DNA of 64,000 nt, taken from the NCBI RefSeq assembly GCF_012912005.1, contig NZ_JABBEA010000015.1, positions 62,001-126,000 of the forward strand, given 5' to 3'. The translations under genes were made by a program, and so were the position numbers. Below are positions 7,577 through 15,292 of the stretch, piece after piece. The stretch is from Paenibacillus sp. SZ31 (GTDB taxonomy: Bacteria > Bacillota > Bacilli > Paenibacillales > Paenibacillaceae). Numbering within the stretch: the stretch's first letter is position 1; each line of letters opens with the position of its first letter. A model generated the notes under the pieces. That model was not told where the DNA came from. It made no database searches and saw only the letters and a list, made by a program, of their open reading frames with translations.

Positions 7577-8629
7577 TCAGCTATCCGGTTCCTGTTTCTC
7601 GTGCGTCAAAAGCCAGTTTTTGCGAGTTAATCCCCCGCCGTATCCGCCCAGTTCGCCACTGGCATTGATTACTCGGTGACATGGGATCACAATCGCAAGC
7701 TGATTGGCCCCATTCGCCTGTGCCACGGCTCGACACGCAGTTGGTTTCCCCAATGCATTCGCAATATCCTGATACGACCTTGTCTCCCCTGCCGGAATGG
7801 CTATAAGCTCGTCCCACACACGTTTTTGAAATGGTGTTCCTAAACAGAACAACGGTGTGTCGAATTCTGTCCTTTCGCCCTGAAAATACTCGTTTAGTTC
7901 AAGCTCAATGGACTGTATGGGAGCCGTAGTACCAGGAACAATAGCCGATTTGGTTCGTTTACGCAGACGCTCAACCTCGCGCTCCAAGCCTCTTCGGTCC
8001 ACAAATTCCAGTAAATATAGAGCCTCGTCATCTGCAATGGCCATCATCGGACCAAGGCGGGTGTCAATCCAGGACGCTTTTAGCACACGTCCCTCATCCA
8101 CTTGAGTGGGAGCAGCACCCATGATCCGTGAAAAGGCATCGCGAAAGCCGCTACTTGACTCATATCCGGTAGATAATTGGCTATCGATCACGGTGCGTCC
8201 GGAGCGAATATTTTTCAAGGCGAGTCCCATGCGGCGAGCGCGAGCATATTCGACAAAGGTCATGCCGAACCGCTTCTTGAACTGTCGGCGCGCCGTGGAT
8301 TCATCGATGGAGAGAGCCTTGAAATCCTGTCCTTTCCAGCGTTTATCCGGTTGTTTCTCGACAGCGTCCACCAATATGCGAACGACATCCGATACTTGAT
8401 TGGGATGAGATAGCGGGCGACAGCGCTGGCAAGGACGATATGAAGCCAGGAGTGCCTGCTGAGCCGTCTCATAGAATTCGCAGTTTTCGAATTTTGGCTT
8501 TCGCGCCGGGCATGTGGGACGACAGAACACACCTGTGGTTCGGACCCCAACATAGAATAAACCTTCGTATTCTGAATTTTTGGCCACAAGCGCCTCGTAA
8601 TATTGTTCCTTTAGATCAGCAGAAATCAT
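7577..8629 (-). CDS. ada: Bifunctional Ada: alkylation-response activator and O6-alkylguanine-DNA methyltransferase
   Basis: 350 residues with the full three-part Ada layout. The N-terminal zinc domain (residues 1-75) carries the four cysteines (GVFCRPTCPARKP and RPCQRCRP), one of which accepts methyl from phosphotriesters. An AraC-type HTH (about 85-170) includes FKKRFGMTFVEYARARRMG. The C-terminal methyltransferase has the active-site IPCHRVI and upstream GTPFQKRVWDEL. Methylated Ada activates its own and other repair genes. Here both functions are fused as in E. coli, whereas B. subtilis splits them as AdaA and AdaB. ATG 8629 follows AAGGA at a spacing of nine bases. Confidence 0.93.
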   Translation of the reverse strand: MISADLKEQYYEALVAKNSEYEGLFYVGVRTTGVFCRPTCPARKPKFENCEFYETAQQALLASYRPCQRCRPLSHPNQVSDVVRILVDAVEKQPDKRWKGQDFKALSIDESTARRQFKKRFGMTFVEYARARRMGLALKNIRSGRTVIDSQLSTGYESSSGFRDAFSRIMGAAPTQVDEGRVLKASWIDTRLGPMMAIADDEALYLLEFVDRRGLEREVERLRKRTKSAIVPGTTAPIQSIELELNEYFQGERTEFDTPLFCLGTPFQKRVWDELIAIPAGETRSYQDIANALGKPTACRAVAQANGANQLAIVIPCHRVINASGELGGYGGGLTRKNWLLTHEKQEPDS

Positions 8630-8764
8630 GGGGGCACGTCCTTACTTCGTTAGAATCGAATCTTTATCTTTATTCCATTATAGAAAAGCGTTATAGCAAG
8701 CATCGCCGAAAATCAGGCATGAATATTCGATATGTTGAATCTGATTGGAGATGGAATCCGTTTT

Positions 8765-8804
8765 GTTCAGAATTTGTTTAGAGTGAACTGGTAATATAGA
8801 CCTA
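8765..8804 (+). promoter_or_regulatory. Conserved promoter block, copy A
   Basis: GTTCAGAATTTGTTTAGAGT continuing to TAATATAGACCTA. It aligns base for base with blocks in front of both SLH genes (19325-19364 and 23754-23794). The -10-like TAATAT (corresponding to TACAAT in the others) is 17 bases from AGAATT. A shared regulator or sigma factor is possible. Confidence 0.6.
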
Positions 8805-8914
8805 TCCAAGTGGAGTGACTTAGGCAAAGATGCCTATTTGTCGAAAAAGATGATTATTGACCGTTCATTGTTATAGGAAAAATGCATAGGTAAGCATAAA
8901 AAATAAAGATTAGC

Positions 8915-8928
8915 GGAACGAAAGTTCG
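8915..8928 (+). promoter_or_regulatory. LexA (DinR) SOS box candidate
   Basis: GGAACGAAAGTTCG matches the Gram-positive SOS box CGAAC-N4-GTTCG at 12 of 14 degenerate positions. It lies immediately before the ribosome-binding site of the YneA-like gene, where repression would be effective. Confidence 0.6.
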
Positions 8929-8941
8929 GAGGTCGACTAGA

Positions 8942-9319
8942 ATGAGATATTCCACGTACAAAAGTATTTATGAACCTGTTTATACAAAAACATCCGAGTC
9001 TCGCACCCTGTATGTCAAAAAGCAATTCATGCAGCGTGTGAAAATACCAACCTGGCTATCGAAGATGGTCATCATAGCTCTAATTATAATCATAGGGTGT
9101 AGTGCTGTGTTCACTGTGTTTGCCGGCGATGAGCAGTTGTTATCAGGGGACAAGGTCGTTGTATCTCAGGGAGATACACTGTGGAGTATTTCTTTGGCCC
9201 ATAAACCTCAGCAGATGGATACTCGTGTATATATAGAAGCGGTCAAAAAGGTAAATGAACTGGAGCATAACTCCATCCAAATTGGACAAGTTTTAGTCTT
9301 GCCAGGGTTTGATCGATAA
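8942..9319 (+). CDS. YneA-like membrane-anchored LysM protein (SOS cell-division inhibitor candidate)
   Basis: 125 residues: a polar N-terminus, one transmembrane helix (about residues 43-62, MVIIALIIIIGCSAVFTVFA) and a C-terminal LysM domain (VVVSQGDTLWSISLAHKP ... NSIQIGQVLVLPG). This is the layout of B. subtilis YneA, which blocks division after DNA damage. ATG 8942 follows GGAGG at 8928-8932. A LexA-like box overlaps the leader directly upstream, supporting SOS control. In many Bacilli yneA sits beside lexA; here it does not, although the ada repair gene lies next door and is divergent. Confidence 0.75.
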   Translation: MRYSTYKSIYEPVYTKTSESRTLYVKKQFMQRVKIPTWLSKMVIIALIIIIGCSAVFTVFAGDEQLLSGDKVVVSQGDTLWSISLAHKPQQMDTRVYIEAVKKVNELEHNSIQIGQVLVLPGFDR

Positions 9320-9724
9320 AATAAACGGTGCATGACACCATTAACAGAGTGCTTTCTTTATTCATCGAAGTGCAACCGCATACTTAATTTAATAATCATT
9401 TACATATAATGGAGCTTCATGAGGGACGATATGGTGTAGTGATTAGTAAGTGGTGTGCTATATAAGTTGAACTAAAGAATATTTACACTGACACTACGAT
9501 GACAGAATAACCTTCCAATCGCTGTTATCCCCAGATTTTTTGATTCCCTTTTCCGAAGGGGAAAATCCGGGGATAGCGTATGCTTCCGATTCAGCTTTCT
9601 TTCAGAAAGATTTTAGGCAAACGCTTCGCTTTTTCAGGTTTTTTCTGTCCTCTCCGTTATCGTGTAAATGATTAGTTCAACTGATATAGATCTATGTGTT
9701 GTAGATGGATGAAGGGAGAATTAG
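9320..9724. other. Gene-free interval dominated by a repeat element
   Basis: About 400 bases with no ORF of note. The central 232 bases form the inverted-repeat element described separately. Nothing else is recognisable. Confidence 0.6.
9458..9689. mobile_element. 232-bp inverted-repeat element (MITE-like or structured RNA element)
   Basis: The ends CTATATAAGTTGAACTAA (9458-9475) and TTAGTTCAACTGATATAG (9672-9689) are inverted copies with 17 of 18 matches. Similarity extends imperfectly about 50 bases inward (ATTTACAC ... GACAGAA). The centre holds a second hairpin, TATCCCCAGATTTT / AAAATCCGGGGATA. There is no ORF inside. A partial copy at 5982-6019 shows it is repetitive. It is likely a non-autonomous, MITE-like element; a repeated structured RNA is the alternative. 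Confidence 0.65.
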
Positions 9725-10297
9725 ATGATGAAAATGAATATAAAGAAATCTACACTTTGCATGTCTGTGCTATGTATTTCGTTATTCGTCAGTGCCTGTG
9801 GCACTAGTGGTGAATCGGTCCAGGAACATGCCTATCCGGAATCGAAGCAGCCCGTAGAGGAAGCTGGAGAAAGCTCTGTTCCCAATGCGGATGCGAAGAA
9901 TAACAATGACAAGGGTAGCGCCAGTGGTGATGAGGGAAAGCCTACGGCTCAATCGGAATCCACTGAACCGTCGGAGCAGATTGATATCGTCATCGACCAG
10001 TCGGAGAAACCGATGGAGGGCAACAGCTTTGATTTTGGAATTAAACAGGTTCCTAAGGGTTATGCACTAACGGAGATGCGTTGGACGTCTAACACGGTCA
10101 CGATTGTGAATTCGCTACAGGAAGCCATTGAACATGGCGCCAACGGCGAAGATGGATTTTACTTTAGCGGCAATGGACAATTCTCCGGATTTATCTATTC
10201 GGATGAGATGAAGGGCGAGCGCGGCAAAGCCACGTTTGTGTTCACGAATGATGAGGGAGACCAAATCATGTCGGAGAAAGAAATTACGTTGAAGTAA
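9725..10297 (+). CDS. Putative lipoprotein, Paenibacillus-type hypothetical
   Basis: 190 residues. The N-terminus KKSTLCMSVLCISLFVSACG is a lipoprotein signal peptide with lipobox VSAC (Cys about residue 25). Residues 26-85 are low-complexity and rich in Ser, Glu, Asn and Gly (a disordered cell-wall spacer). The C-terminal domain (about 85-190; GFYFSGNGQFSGFIYSDEM, GKATFVFTNDEGDQIMSEKE) looks beta-rich, perhaps Ig-like. ATG 9725 has AAGGGAG upstream. No function is assigned. It is monocistronic and followed by a strong terminator. Confidence 0.75.
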   Translation: MMKMNIKKSTLCMSVLCISLFVSACGTSGESVQEHAYPESKQPVEEAGESSVPNADAKNNNDKGSASGDEGKPTAQSESTEPSEQIDIVIDQSEKPMEGNSFDFGIKQVPKGYALTEMRWTSNTVTIVNSLQEAIEHGANGEDGFYFSGNGQFSGFIYSDEMKGERGKATFVFTNDEGDQIMSEKEITLK

Positions 10298-10340
10298 TAG
10301 ACACATCATTAGCGCTCCGTCTGGAGCCTGATGAACAGGA

Positions 10341-10367
10341 AAAGCAGCCACGTGGGCTGCTTTTTTT
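10341..10367 (+). terminator. Terminator after the lipoprotein gene
   Basis: Stem AGCAGCC-ACGT-GGGCTGCT followed by seven T residues; it separates convergent genes. Confidence 0.9.
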
Positions 10368-10404
10368 GACATCCATGATTACAAGATCACTGATCCATCT
10401 GTGG

Positions 10405-11322
10405 CTACATAAAGTCAAAGAAATAACGGACCACGTGGAACATAACCGGAGAGGTGTAAGTCAGGCTGTCGACCCGGCTTAGGTAGCTTTTTTTGAGCGA
10501 ATCGAACTTGTTATCATCCCCGATTAGTAGGTCGCGCTTCAGTACGGACACCGTCAGACTGCCGAAGAATCCAGCCAGACTGATCAGCACCCCGATGAAC
10601 AGCGAGAATTTCCAATCAAATGGCGTCAGGTAAGGATGGATAAAATAAGACGTTGCTGTCGTTACAATGAATGCACAGGCGAATCCTTCCCAGGTGACAA
10701 AAGGATTGGCCGTGGGCACCACTTTTCGTTTGCCCAGATAGAGAGAGACCAGATAATGCACCACATCGTTAAGCTGCGTTAACACGACGAGAAACAGCAC
10801 CAGCTTGGACCCGTACTCCGGTGTGGCAAATGGGAAATAGGCAAGGTGACTCAGTCCGAACACCATCAGCATTAATCCCCATTGTGTGGAGCTGACACTG
10901 CGTAGGAAACCGACCGTGCCTTTGTTAATCAGGCGTGGCAAGGGAAGTACCAGGAACACATATAGTGGAATAAACACGATAAACATGCCATACCATCCAA
11001 TGTAGATCCAGTAGAACTGAACCGGAATCGCCAGATACGCCCATAGGAACAGCCTGCGGTCGGCTTTGCGTGTACTGCGAATCATGGAGAAGTATTCTTT
11101 GAGAGAGAAGAATGCAAGCACCATGAGGGAGATGAGGGACACGATGGGGTTAAAAAGGGTGGCGAGGCAAAAGATCACGAACATGCCCCACCAGGTTTTG
11201 ATTTTTTGGCCGATGCCTGAATAGTCTTTGGTTGGCTGAAGCTTTGCAATAATTTTGTACACGATATGTATCACAAGTAAAGCTGTAAAGATTAGCGTTA
11301 GTGTAAAGAGTGAACTGCTCAC
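10405..11322 (-). CDS. Phosphatidate cytidylyltransferase (CdsA-like) membrane protein
   Basis: 305 residues with about eight membrane segments. Near the C-terminus, SLTVSVLKRDLLIGDDNKFD and then LSRVDSLTYTSP correspond to the CdsA signature S-x-KR-x-x-x-KD ... (G)G-x-x-DR-x-DS, in a slightly altered form. CdsA makes CDP-diacylglycerol from phosphatidate and CTP in the membrane. The housekeeping cdsA normally sits with uppS and dxr, so this isolated copy is more likely a paralogue. It is convergent with the lipoprotein gene, and the start region is divergent from the papain-fold protein at 11419. Confidence 0.75.
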   Translation of the reverse strand: MSSSLFTLTLIFTALLVIHIVYKIIAKLQPTKDYSGIGQKIKTWWGMFVIFCLATLFNPIVSLISLMVLAFFSLKEYFSMIRSTRKADRRLFLWAYLAIPVQFYWIYIGWYGMFIVFIPLYVFLVLPLPRLINKGTVGFLRSVSSTQWGLMLMVFGLSHLAYFPFATPEYGSKLVLFLVVLTQLNDVVHYLVSLYLGKRKVVPTANPFVTWEGFACAFIVTTATSYFIHPYLTPFDWKFSLFIGVLISLAGFFGSLTVSVLKRDLLIGDDNKFDSLKKSYLSRVDSLTYTSPVMFHVVRYFFDFM

Positions 11323-11418
11323 GTACCGATCACCTGCTTATTCAAAGTAAGATTCCATTATAGGGTACCTATGTTATTATGAAGGAATAGTGCCAACTTG
11401 ATAAGGGGAAATTTTGCT

Positions 11419-11973
11419 ATGACAGATGAACGCTCCATCTATATCCTGCTTACGAATACAGGAACGCTGTTTACCAAGGTTATTCAGAGCTATACCCGAG
11501 CGCCATATAATCACGCATCAATCTCATTTGACCGGGAATTAACCGAGCTGTACAGCTTCGGCCGCAAGCATCCGAGCAATCCGCTGAATGGCGGGTTTGT
11601 GAAGGAAGATATTCAGACAGGTACATACAGCAAGTATCCCAATACCACATGTGTCATATACAAGCTTCAGGTGACGGATCGTGAAGTGGAAAAGATGAAA
11701 CGTGTGCTGCACATCTTCATCCGCAGTCGCCAGAAATATATGTACAATTTGCTCGGCGTGATCGGCATTACGCTCAAGGAACCTGTGGAGTTCAGCAACT
11801 CCTACTTTTGTTCTCAATTTGTAGCCGAGATTCTGCAACGTTCAGGCATCAAACTGTGGAACAAGCTGCCGGCGTTGGTGACACCGGATGATTTTCGCCA
11901 GAGTGAACGATTGCAGCTGGTCTATGAAGGGAAGCTAAGCGAATATACGCTGGGGAATGCAGAGCAGGAGTAG
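11419..11973 (+). CDS. Permuted papain-like (YiiX/NlpC-type) cysteine hydrolase family protein
   Basis: 184 residues. Two conserved segments stand out: YTRAPYNHASISFD (N-terminal His) and SNSYFCSQFVAEIL (Cys in FCSQFVAE), the order expected for the permuted NlpC/P60 fold (YiiX/YycO-like), which hydrolyses amide bonds of peptides or lipid-linked substrates. No signal peptide. I use ATG 11419, with AAGGGG at 11403-11408. The in-frame TTG at 11398 precedes that site. It is divergent from the CdsA-like gene. Substrate unknown. Confidence 0.75.
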   Translation: MTDERSIYILLTNTGTLFTKVIQSYTRAPYNHASISFDRELTELYSFGRKHPSNPLNGGFVKEDIQTGTYSKYPNTTCVIYKLQVTDREVEKMKRVLHIFIRSRQKYMYNLLGVIGITLKEPVEFSNSYFCSQFVAEILQRSGIKLWNKLPALVTPDDFRQSERLQLVYEGKLSEYTLGNAEQE

Positions 11974-12091
11974 GGTAGGTGTGTGTGCTGTGAGCTCTCT
12001 TCTCCTCACTTTCTATCTGGCCTCAAGTAAATTCAACCAGTAACAAATAATTGAAATCAATTTTAGATTTCAATATAAAGAGAGGTTGAGT

Positions 12092-12604
12092 ATGGATAGT
12101 TATATTTTATCTTTCATAAAAAAGATGAGTTATTTTTTTGAACATAAAAAAATTTCTAACATTATTTATCTGCATGATGAGGACGATAATGAGAGATTAG
12201 ATCATGTTATTTTCCTTGAAACAGAAGATGGTGATTTTATAGGTATATATATAAGAGGCATGAATCCGCATTTCTCATCGAATAGAATTTATGACTTGGA
12301 TGATTTTAATTTATTTGCTAATTACGAAAGATTAATTGAACACAAAGAAAATATAATATTCAAAATAGAGTATGTTTGCTTGTTTTTTAGCTCTGAATAC
12401 AATGAACTATTGGGTTTTTATTTGTCGAATAAAGATATATCTAGCTCTTTATTTGTGTTATTTTCACAAGACGAAATTGATGTGAAAAAGAATTATAGTA
12501 AGTCAGATGTTATTGAGATAATTAAAAACAAATATTCGTCTGAGGGTTTTATAACATACGAAAAAAAGAGTGAAAGTGGATGGGAAGATTTAAAAATAGA
12601 ATGA
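12092..12604 (+). CDS. AT-rich orphan protein, acidic (possible immunity-type protein)
   Basis: 170 residues, strongly acidic, rich in Asp, Glu, Ile and Phe, with no signal peptide or membrane helix. Base composition is clearly more AT-rich than its neighbours, a sign of recent acquisition. Segments such as IIYLHDEDDNERLDHVIFLE and GWEDLKIE give a soluble alpha/beta impression. ATG 12092 follows AGAGG; the in-frame TTG at 12086 is too close to that site. I do not recognise a family. Small acidic AT-rich singletons are often toxin-immunity proteins, but no toxin gene is present, so this is speculation. Confidence 0.65.
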   Translation: MDSYILSFIKKMSYFFEHKKISNIIYLHDEDDNERLDHVIFLETEDGDFIGIYIRGMNPHFSSNRIYDLDDFNLFANYERLIEHKENIIFKIEYVCLFFSSEYNELLGFYLSNKDISSSLFVLFSQDEIDVKKNYSKSDVIEIIKNKYSSEGFITYEKKSESGWEDLKIE

Positions 12605-12737
12605 TAAAAGTAAGTTACGGGTAGTTTGGAAGCTTCAATTCAAAAGTATTGAAGAAAATAGACATAAAGTATTACGGATGAGGGATTACATGTTTTATTT
12701 AGAAATTATTGGTGGAACTCCACTTCTTCTAATCATC

Positions 12738-12780
12738 AAACAGCCTGCTGCCACGGATGAAGAGGCAACAGGCTGTTTGT
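12738..12780. terminator. Terminator-like hairpin between the orphan gene and the VOC gene
   Basis: Perfect 10-bp arms AAACAGCCTG / CAGGCTGTTT with an inner GCC/GGC extension. T-rich on the plus side, placed between convergent genes. Confidence 0.75.
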
Positions 12781-12785
12781 GTACT

Positions 12786-13259
12786 TCATATAGATGATGG
12801 TGAGGATGAGGATCGGTCGAAATTAACCTCTTCAAGGAATTCAATCACTTCACCATTGGGACTGTGGACGAGTGCGTTTTTAACCCGAAGTGCAGGTTCT
12901 CCAAGCGATATCCAATCCGGTTCAACGTAGGCCTTGGCTCCATGTGCGAGCGCTCGCTGATAGATGTCTTCTACATCATGCACGTAAAAGGCGAAATGTA
13001 ATAGTGCGCCGTGTCGGACCGCTTCAGGAGAGGTGGCAGGTTCACCCTCCGCAGGAATGACCGCTTTCGGGTCAAACACCTCAATGCAGGTGCGTTGATC
13101 CGGAGAGATAAGCATACATGCCTCGGTAATGTGGAAGGAAGGCAAACTCCAGGAGTGACCGACCTTGAATCCTAATACTTTTGTGTAAAATGCCAGGGTA
13201 TCTTCGTAATTACGAGCCTGAATGGCTACATGTGCAAGTCCTATAACACTCACGTTCAT
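12786..13259 (-). CDS. VOC-family (glyoxalase/bleomycin-resistance fold) protein
   Basis: 157 residues with two beta-alpha-beta-beta-beta units. GLAHVAIQARNYEDTLAFYT begins the first and includes the metal-ligand His; LLHFAFYVHDVEDIYQRALA begins the second; NGEVIEFLE near the end provides the terminal Glu ligand. Family members are metal-dependent lyases, isomerases or dioxygenases; the reaction cannot be decided. The C-terminal tail is Ser-rich. It is divergent from the Lrp regulator gene with a gap of about 150 bases. Confidence 0.85.
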   Translation of the reverse strand: MNVSVIGLAHVAIQARNYEDTLAFYTKVLGFKVGHSWSLPSFHITEACMLISPDQRTCIEVFDPKAVIPAEGEPATSPEAVRHGALLHFAFYVHDVEDIYQRALAHGAKAYVEPDWISLGEPALRVKNALVHSPNGEVIEFLEEVNFDRSSSSPSSI

Positions 13260-13413
13260 CGCTCCCTTTTCAGATTATATTCTAAAGTATAGGGAGAATT
13301 TCGCGTTGGAACCATATGATATCAAAGGATATAATGAGATAACATATATAATTTATTAGTTTATTTATACAGAAAACCTTATTAAATAAGGCGATGACTC
13401 GGAGGTTTTACAA

Positions 13414-13848
13414 ATGGAACACCTGATAGATGAGATCGATCAGCAGATTATGCGTTTGCTGCAACATCATGCACGTATGCCCATTGCACAGATTAGCAAA
13501 GAAATTAACATGTCCCAGCCTTCGGTTAAGGAAAGAATCCTGAAACTGGAGGAGAGAGGTGTAATCACGGGATATTCGACGATCTATAATCTGGCCCAAT
13601 TGAACCGTGGAACCACGACATTTATTTTGCTCAAAACAGAGCATTGCGAAGAGTTGGTTCAGTTCTGTGAACAGGCCATCGAAGTCACGGACGTCTATCG
13701 CATTAGCGGTGAGTATAACTATCTGATCAAAGTACAGACGGCGTCCATCGAAGAACTTGCCGAGTTTCAGGATTCCCTTGTGAAGCTGGGACCCTCGAAA
13801 TCGCATATCAGCATGAAAAATATCATGGAAAACCGTGTTCTCCTCTAG
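13414..13848 (+). CDS. Lrp/AsnC-family transcriptional regulator
   Basis: 144 residues. N-terminal HTH: LIDEIDQQIMRLLQHHARMP then ISKEINMSQPSVKERILKLEERGVITGYS, the typical Lrp/AsnC pattern. The C-terminal half is the RAM ligand-binding domain (GTTTFILLKTEHCEELVQFC ... VYRISGEYNYLIKV). Such regulators sense amino acids as octamers. ATG 13414 follows GGAGG. A perfect palindrome lies between its stop codon and the GntP gene. Confidence 0.9.
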   Translation: MEHLIDEIDQQIMRLLQHHARMPIAQISKEINMSQPSVKERILKLEERGVITGYSTIYNLAQLNRGTTTFILLKTEHCEELVQFCEQAIEVTDVYRISGEYNYLIKVQTASIEELAEFQDSLVKLGPSKSHISMKNIMENRVLL

Positions 13849-13851
13849 GGT

Positions 13852-13889
13852 GACGAAATTCATTGTGCATATGCACAATGAATTTCGTC
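13852..13889. promoter_or_regulatory. Perfect 38-bp palindrome upstream of gntP (CdaR operator candidate, may also terminate lrp)
   Basis: The arms GACGAAATTCATTGTGCAT and ATGCACAATGAATTTCGTC abut without a spacer. The core TTGTGCAT recurs at 17701-17708 and ATGCACA at 17660-17666 in front of cdaR. The centre lies about 55 bases upstream of a TATAAT (13923-13928), a usual position for an activator site. It begins four bases after the lrp stop, so the RNA hairpin may also end lrp transcription. Confidence 0.6.
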
Positions 13890-13966
13890 CTTTCATCAAT
13901 ATTTATTCTGGCCTCCAGCAACTATAATGAAAGCGTGTTCAACAAGTGCATGGGGGGCAATTGACA

Positions 13967-15262
13967 ATGGAACCATTAACGATTAGCTGGATTGGTGCTC
14001 TGGCAGGACTGGCTATTGCGATCATTTTGATTTTGAGAAAGCTGAACCCGGTCTATTCTTTATTTCTGGGTGCAATTGTAGGCGCTTTAATTGGCGGAGC
14101 GAATCTGGAAGAGACCGTAAATATACTGGTGGATGGCACGCAAAGTGTCATGGGAACCGTACTCCGGGTACTGGCTGCCGGGGTGCTTGCAGGTGTGATG
14201 ATGGAATCGGGAGCGGCGGAGACGATAGCCCAAGCCATTGTACGTAAATTTGGTGGAAGCAAAGCCATTCTGGCGCTGGCACTGGCCACGATGATCATTA
14301 CCGCGGTTGGGGTATTTATCCCCGTAGCTGTACTGATCGTTGCACCGATTGCCTTGTCTGTAGGTAATAAAATGGGTATATCCAAACTGGCATTACTGCT
14401 GGCCTTATCAGGTGGAGGTAAGGCGGGGAACATTATCTCCCCGAATCCAAATACCATTGCAGCAGCGCGAGGGTTCGATCTGGATCTGAGCAACGTCATG
14501 TTGGCTGGAGTCATTCCTGCCATCTGCGGCTTGATTGTAACTGTAATTGTAGCTTCAATGCTTAAGAACAAAGGGGTTATGGTTTCTGATCAGGAAGCAG
14601 ATCAGGGTGATGTAGATACATCTCAATACCCGCCACTTGGCAAAGCCATTGTTGCCCCATTGGTTGCGATCATTTTGTTGATGATCAATCCAATCGGCTC
14701 TATTGCGGGCATTGAAGCATTGTCTACTTTTAAAGTGGATGCGATGTATATCCTGCCGATTGCAGGAATTATCGGTATGCTGGCAATGGGACAAGGCAGA
14801 AACATCGTAAAATATTCAACCGCAGGATTAAATAAAATGACAGCAACCGTGCTCATTCTGGTGGGTGCAGGTGGGATAGCAGGACTTATCTCTGCTTCAG
14901 ATCTGTCAGGTCAAGTGGTTGGTCTGATTGAAGCATCGGGAATATCCGGTACCTTCCTCGCACCGATTGCGGGGATTCTGATGGCGGCAGCGACAGCTTC
15001 AACTTCAACGGGGGTTATTCTGGCAACGGGCTCCTTCGGTGATGCCATCCTGAACATGGGCACAGCGCCGCTCGCAGCTGCCGTTATGGTGCACACCGGG
15101 GCAACCGTTATCGATTCCTTGCCACAGGGCAATTACTTCCACGTGTCGGCTGACAGCATGAAGATGACGATTCGTCAGCGGATGGGCGTTATTCCATATG
15201 AAGCGATTGTAGGTGGCACGATGGCTATCGTATCGACGTTACTGTACGGATTTGTTCTATAA
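13967..15262 (+). CDS. GntP-family gluconate/glycerate permease
   Basis: 431 residues with about twelve hydrophobic segments. LALSGGGKAGNIISPNPNTIAAA and the C-terminal VMVHTGATVIDSLPQGNYFH are GntP-family signatures. GntP permeases import gluconate and related sugar acids with protons. Directly followed by glycerate kinase and then the convergent CdaR regulator, so glycerate or a glycerate-yielding aldarate is the likely substrate. ATG 13967 is preceded by GGGGGG (13952-13957); the upstream ATG at 13946 would overlap it. TATAAT at 13923 is the likely -10. Confidence 0.88.
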   Translation: MEPLTISWIGALAGLAIAIILILRKLNPVYSLFLGAIVGALIGGANLEETVNILVDGTQSVMGTVLRVLAAGVLAGVMMESGAAETIAQAIVRKFGGSKAILALALATMIITAVGVFIPVAVLIVAPIALSVGNKMGISKLALLLALSGGGKAGNIISPNPNTIAAARGFDLDLSNVMLAGVIPAICGLIVTVIVASMLKNKGVMVSDQEADQGDVDTSQYPPLGKAIVAPLVAIILLMINPIGSIAGIEALSTFKVDAMYILPIAGIIGMLAMGQGRNIVKYSTAGLNKMTATVLILVGAGGIAGLISASDLSGQVVGLIEASGISGTFLAPIAGILMAAATASTSTGVILATGSFGDAILNMGTAPLAAAVMVHTGATVIDSLPQGNYFHVSADSMKMTIRQRMGVIPYEAIVGGTMAIVSTLLYGFVL

Positions 15263-15292
15263 TCCTTTAATCTAACGGATGGAGTGAGAGAG

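Larger units (their letters stand above)
8630..8941. other. Long intergenic/leader region between ada and the LysM gene
   Basis: About 310 bases without a convincing gene. It holds the conserved promoter block (8765-8804), a small hairpin TAGGCAAAGATGCCTA (about 8831) and the LexA-like box just before the LysM gene. Transcripts from the promoter block would have a leader of roughly 140 bases. Confidence 0.6.

Noticed and set aside
8440..8781. 113-codon plus-strand ORF over the start of ada
   Set aside because: Antisense to the zinc domain of Ada, and the 3' part runs into the promoter block; no start signal.
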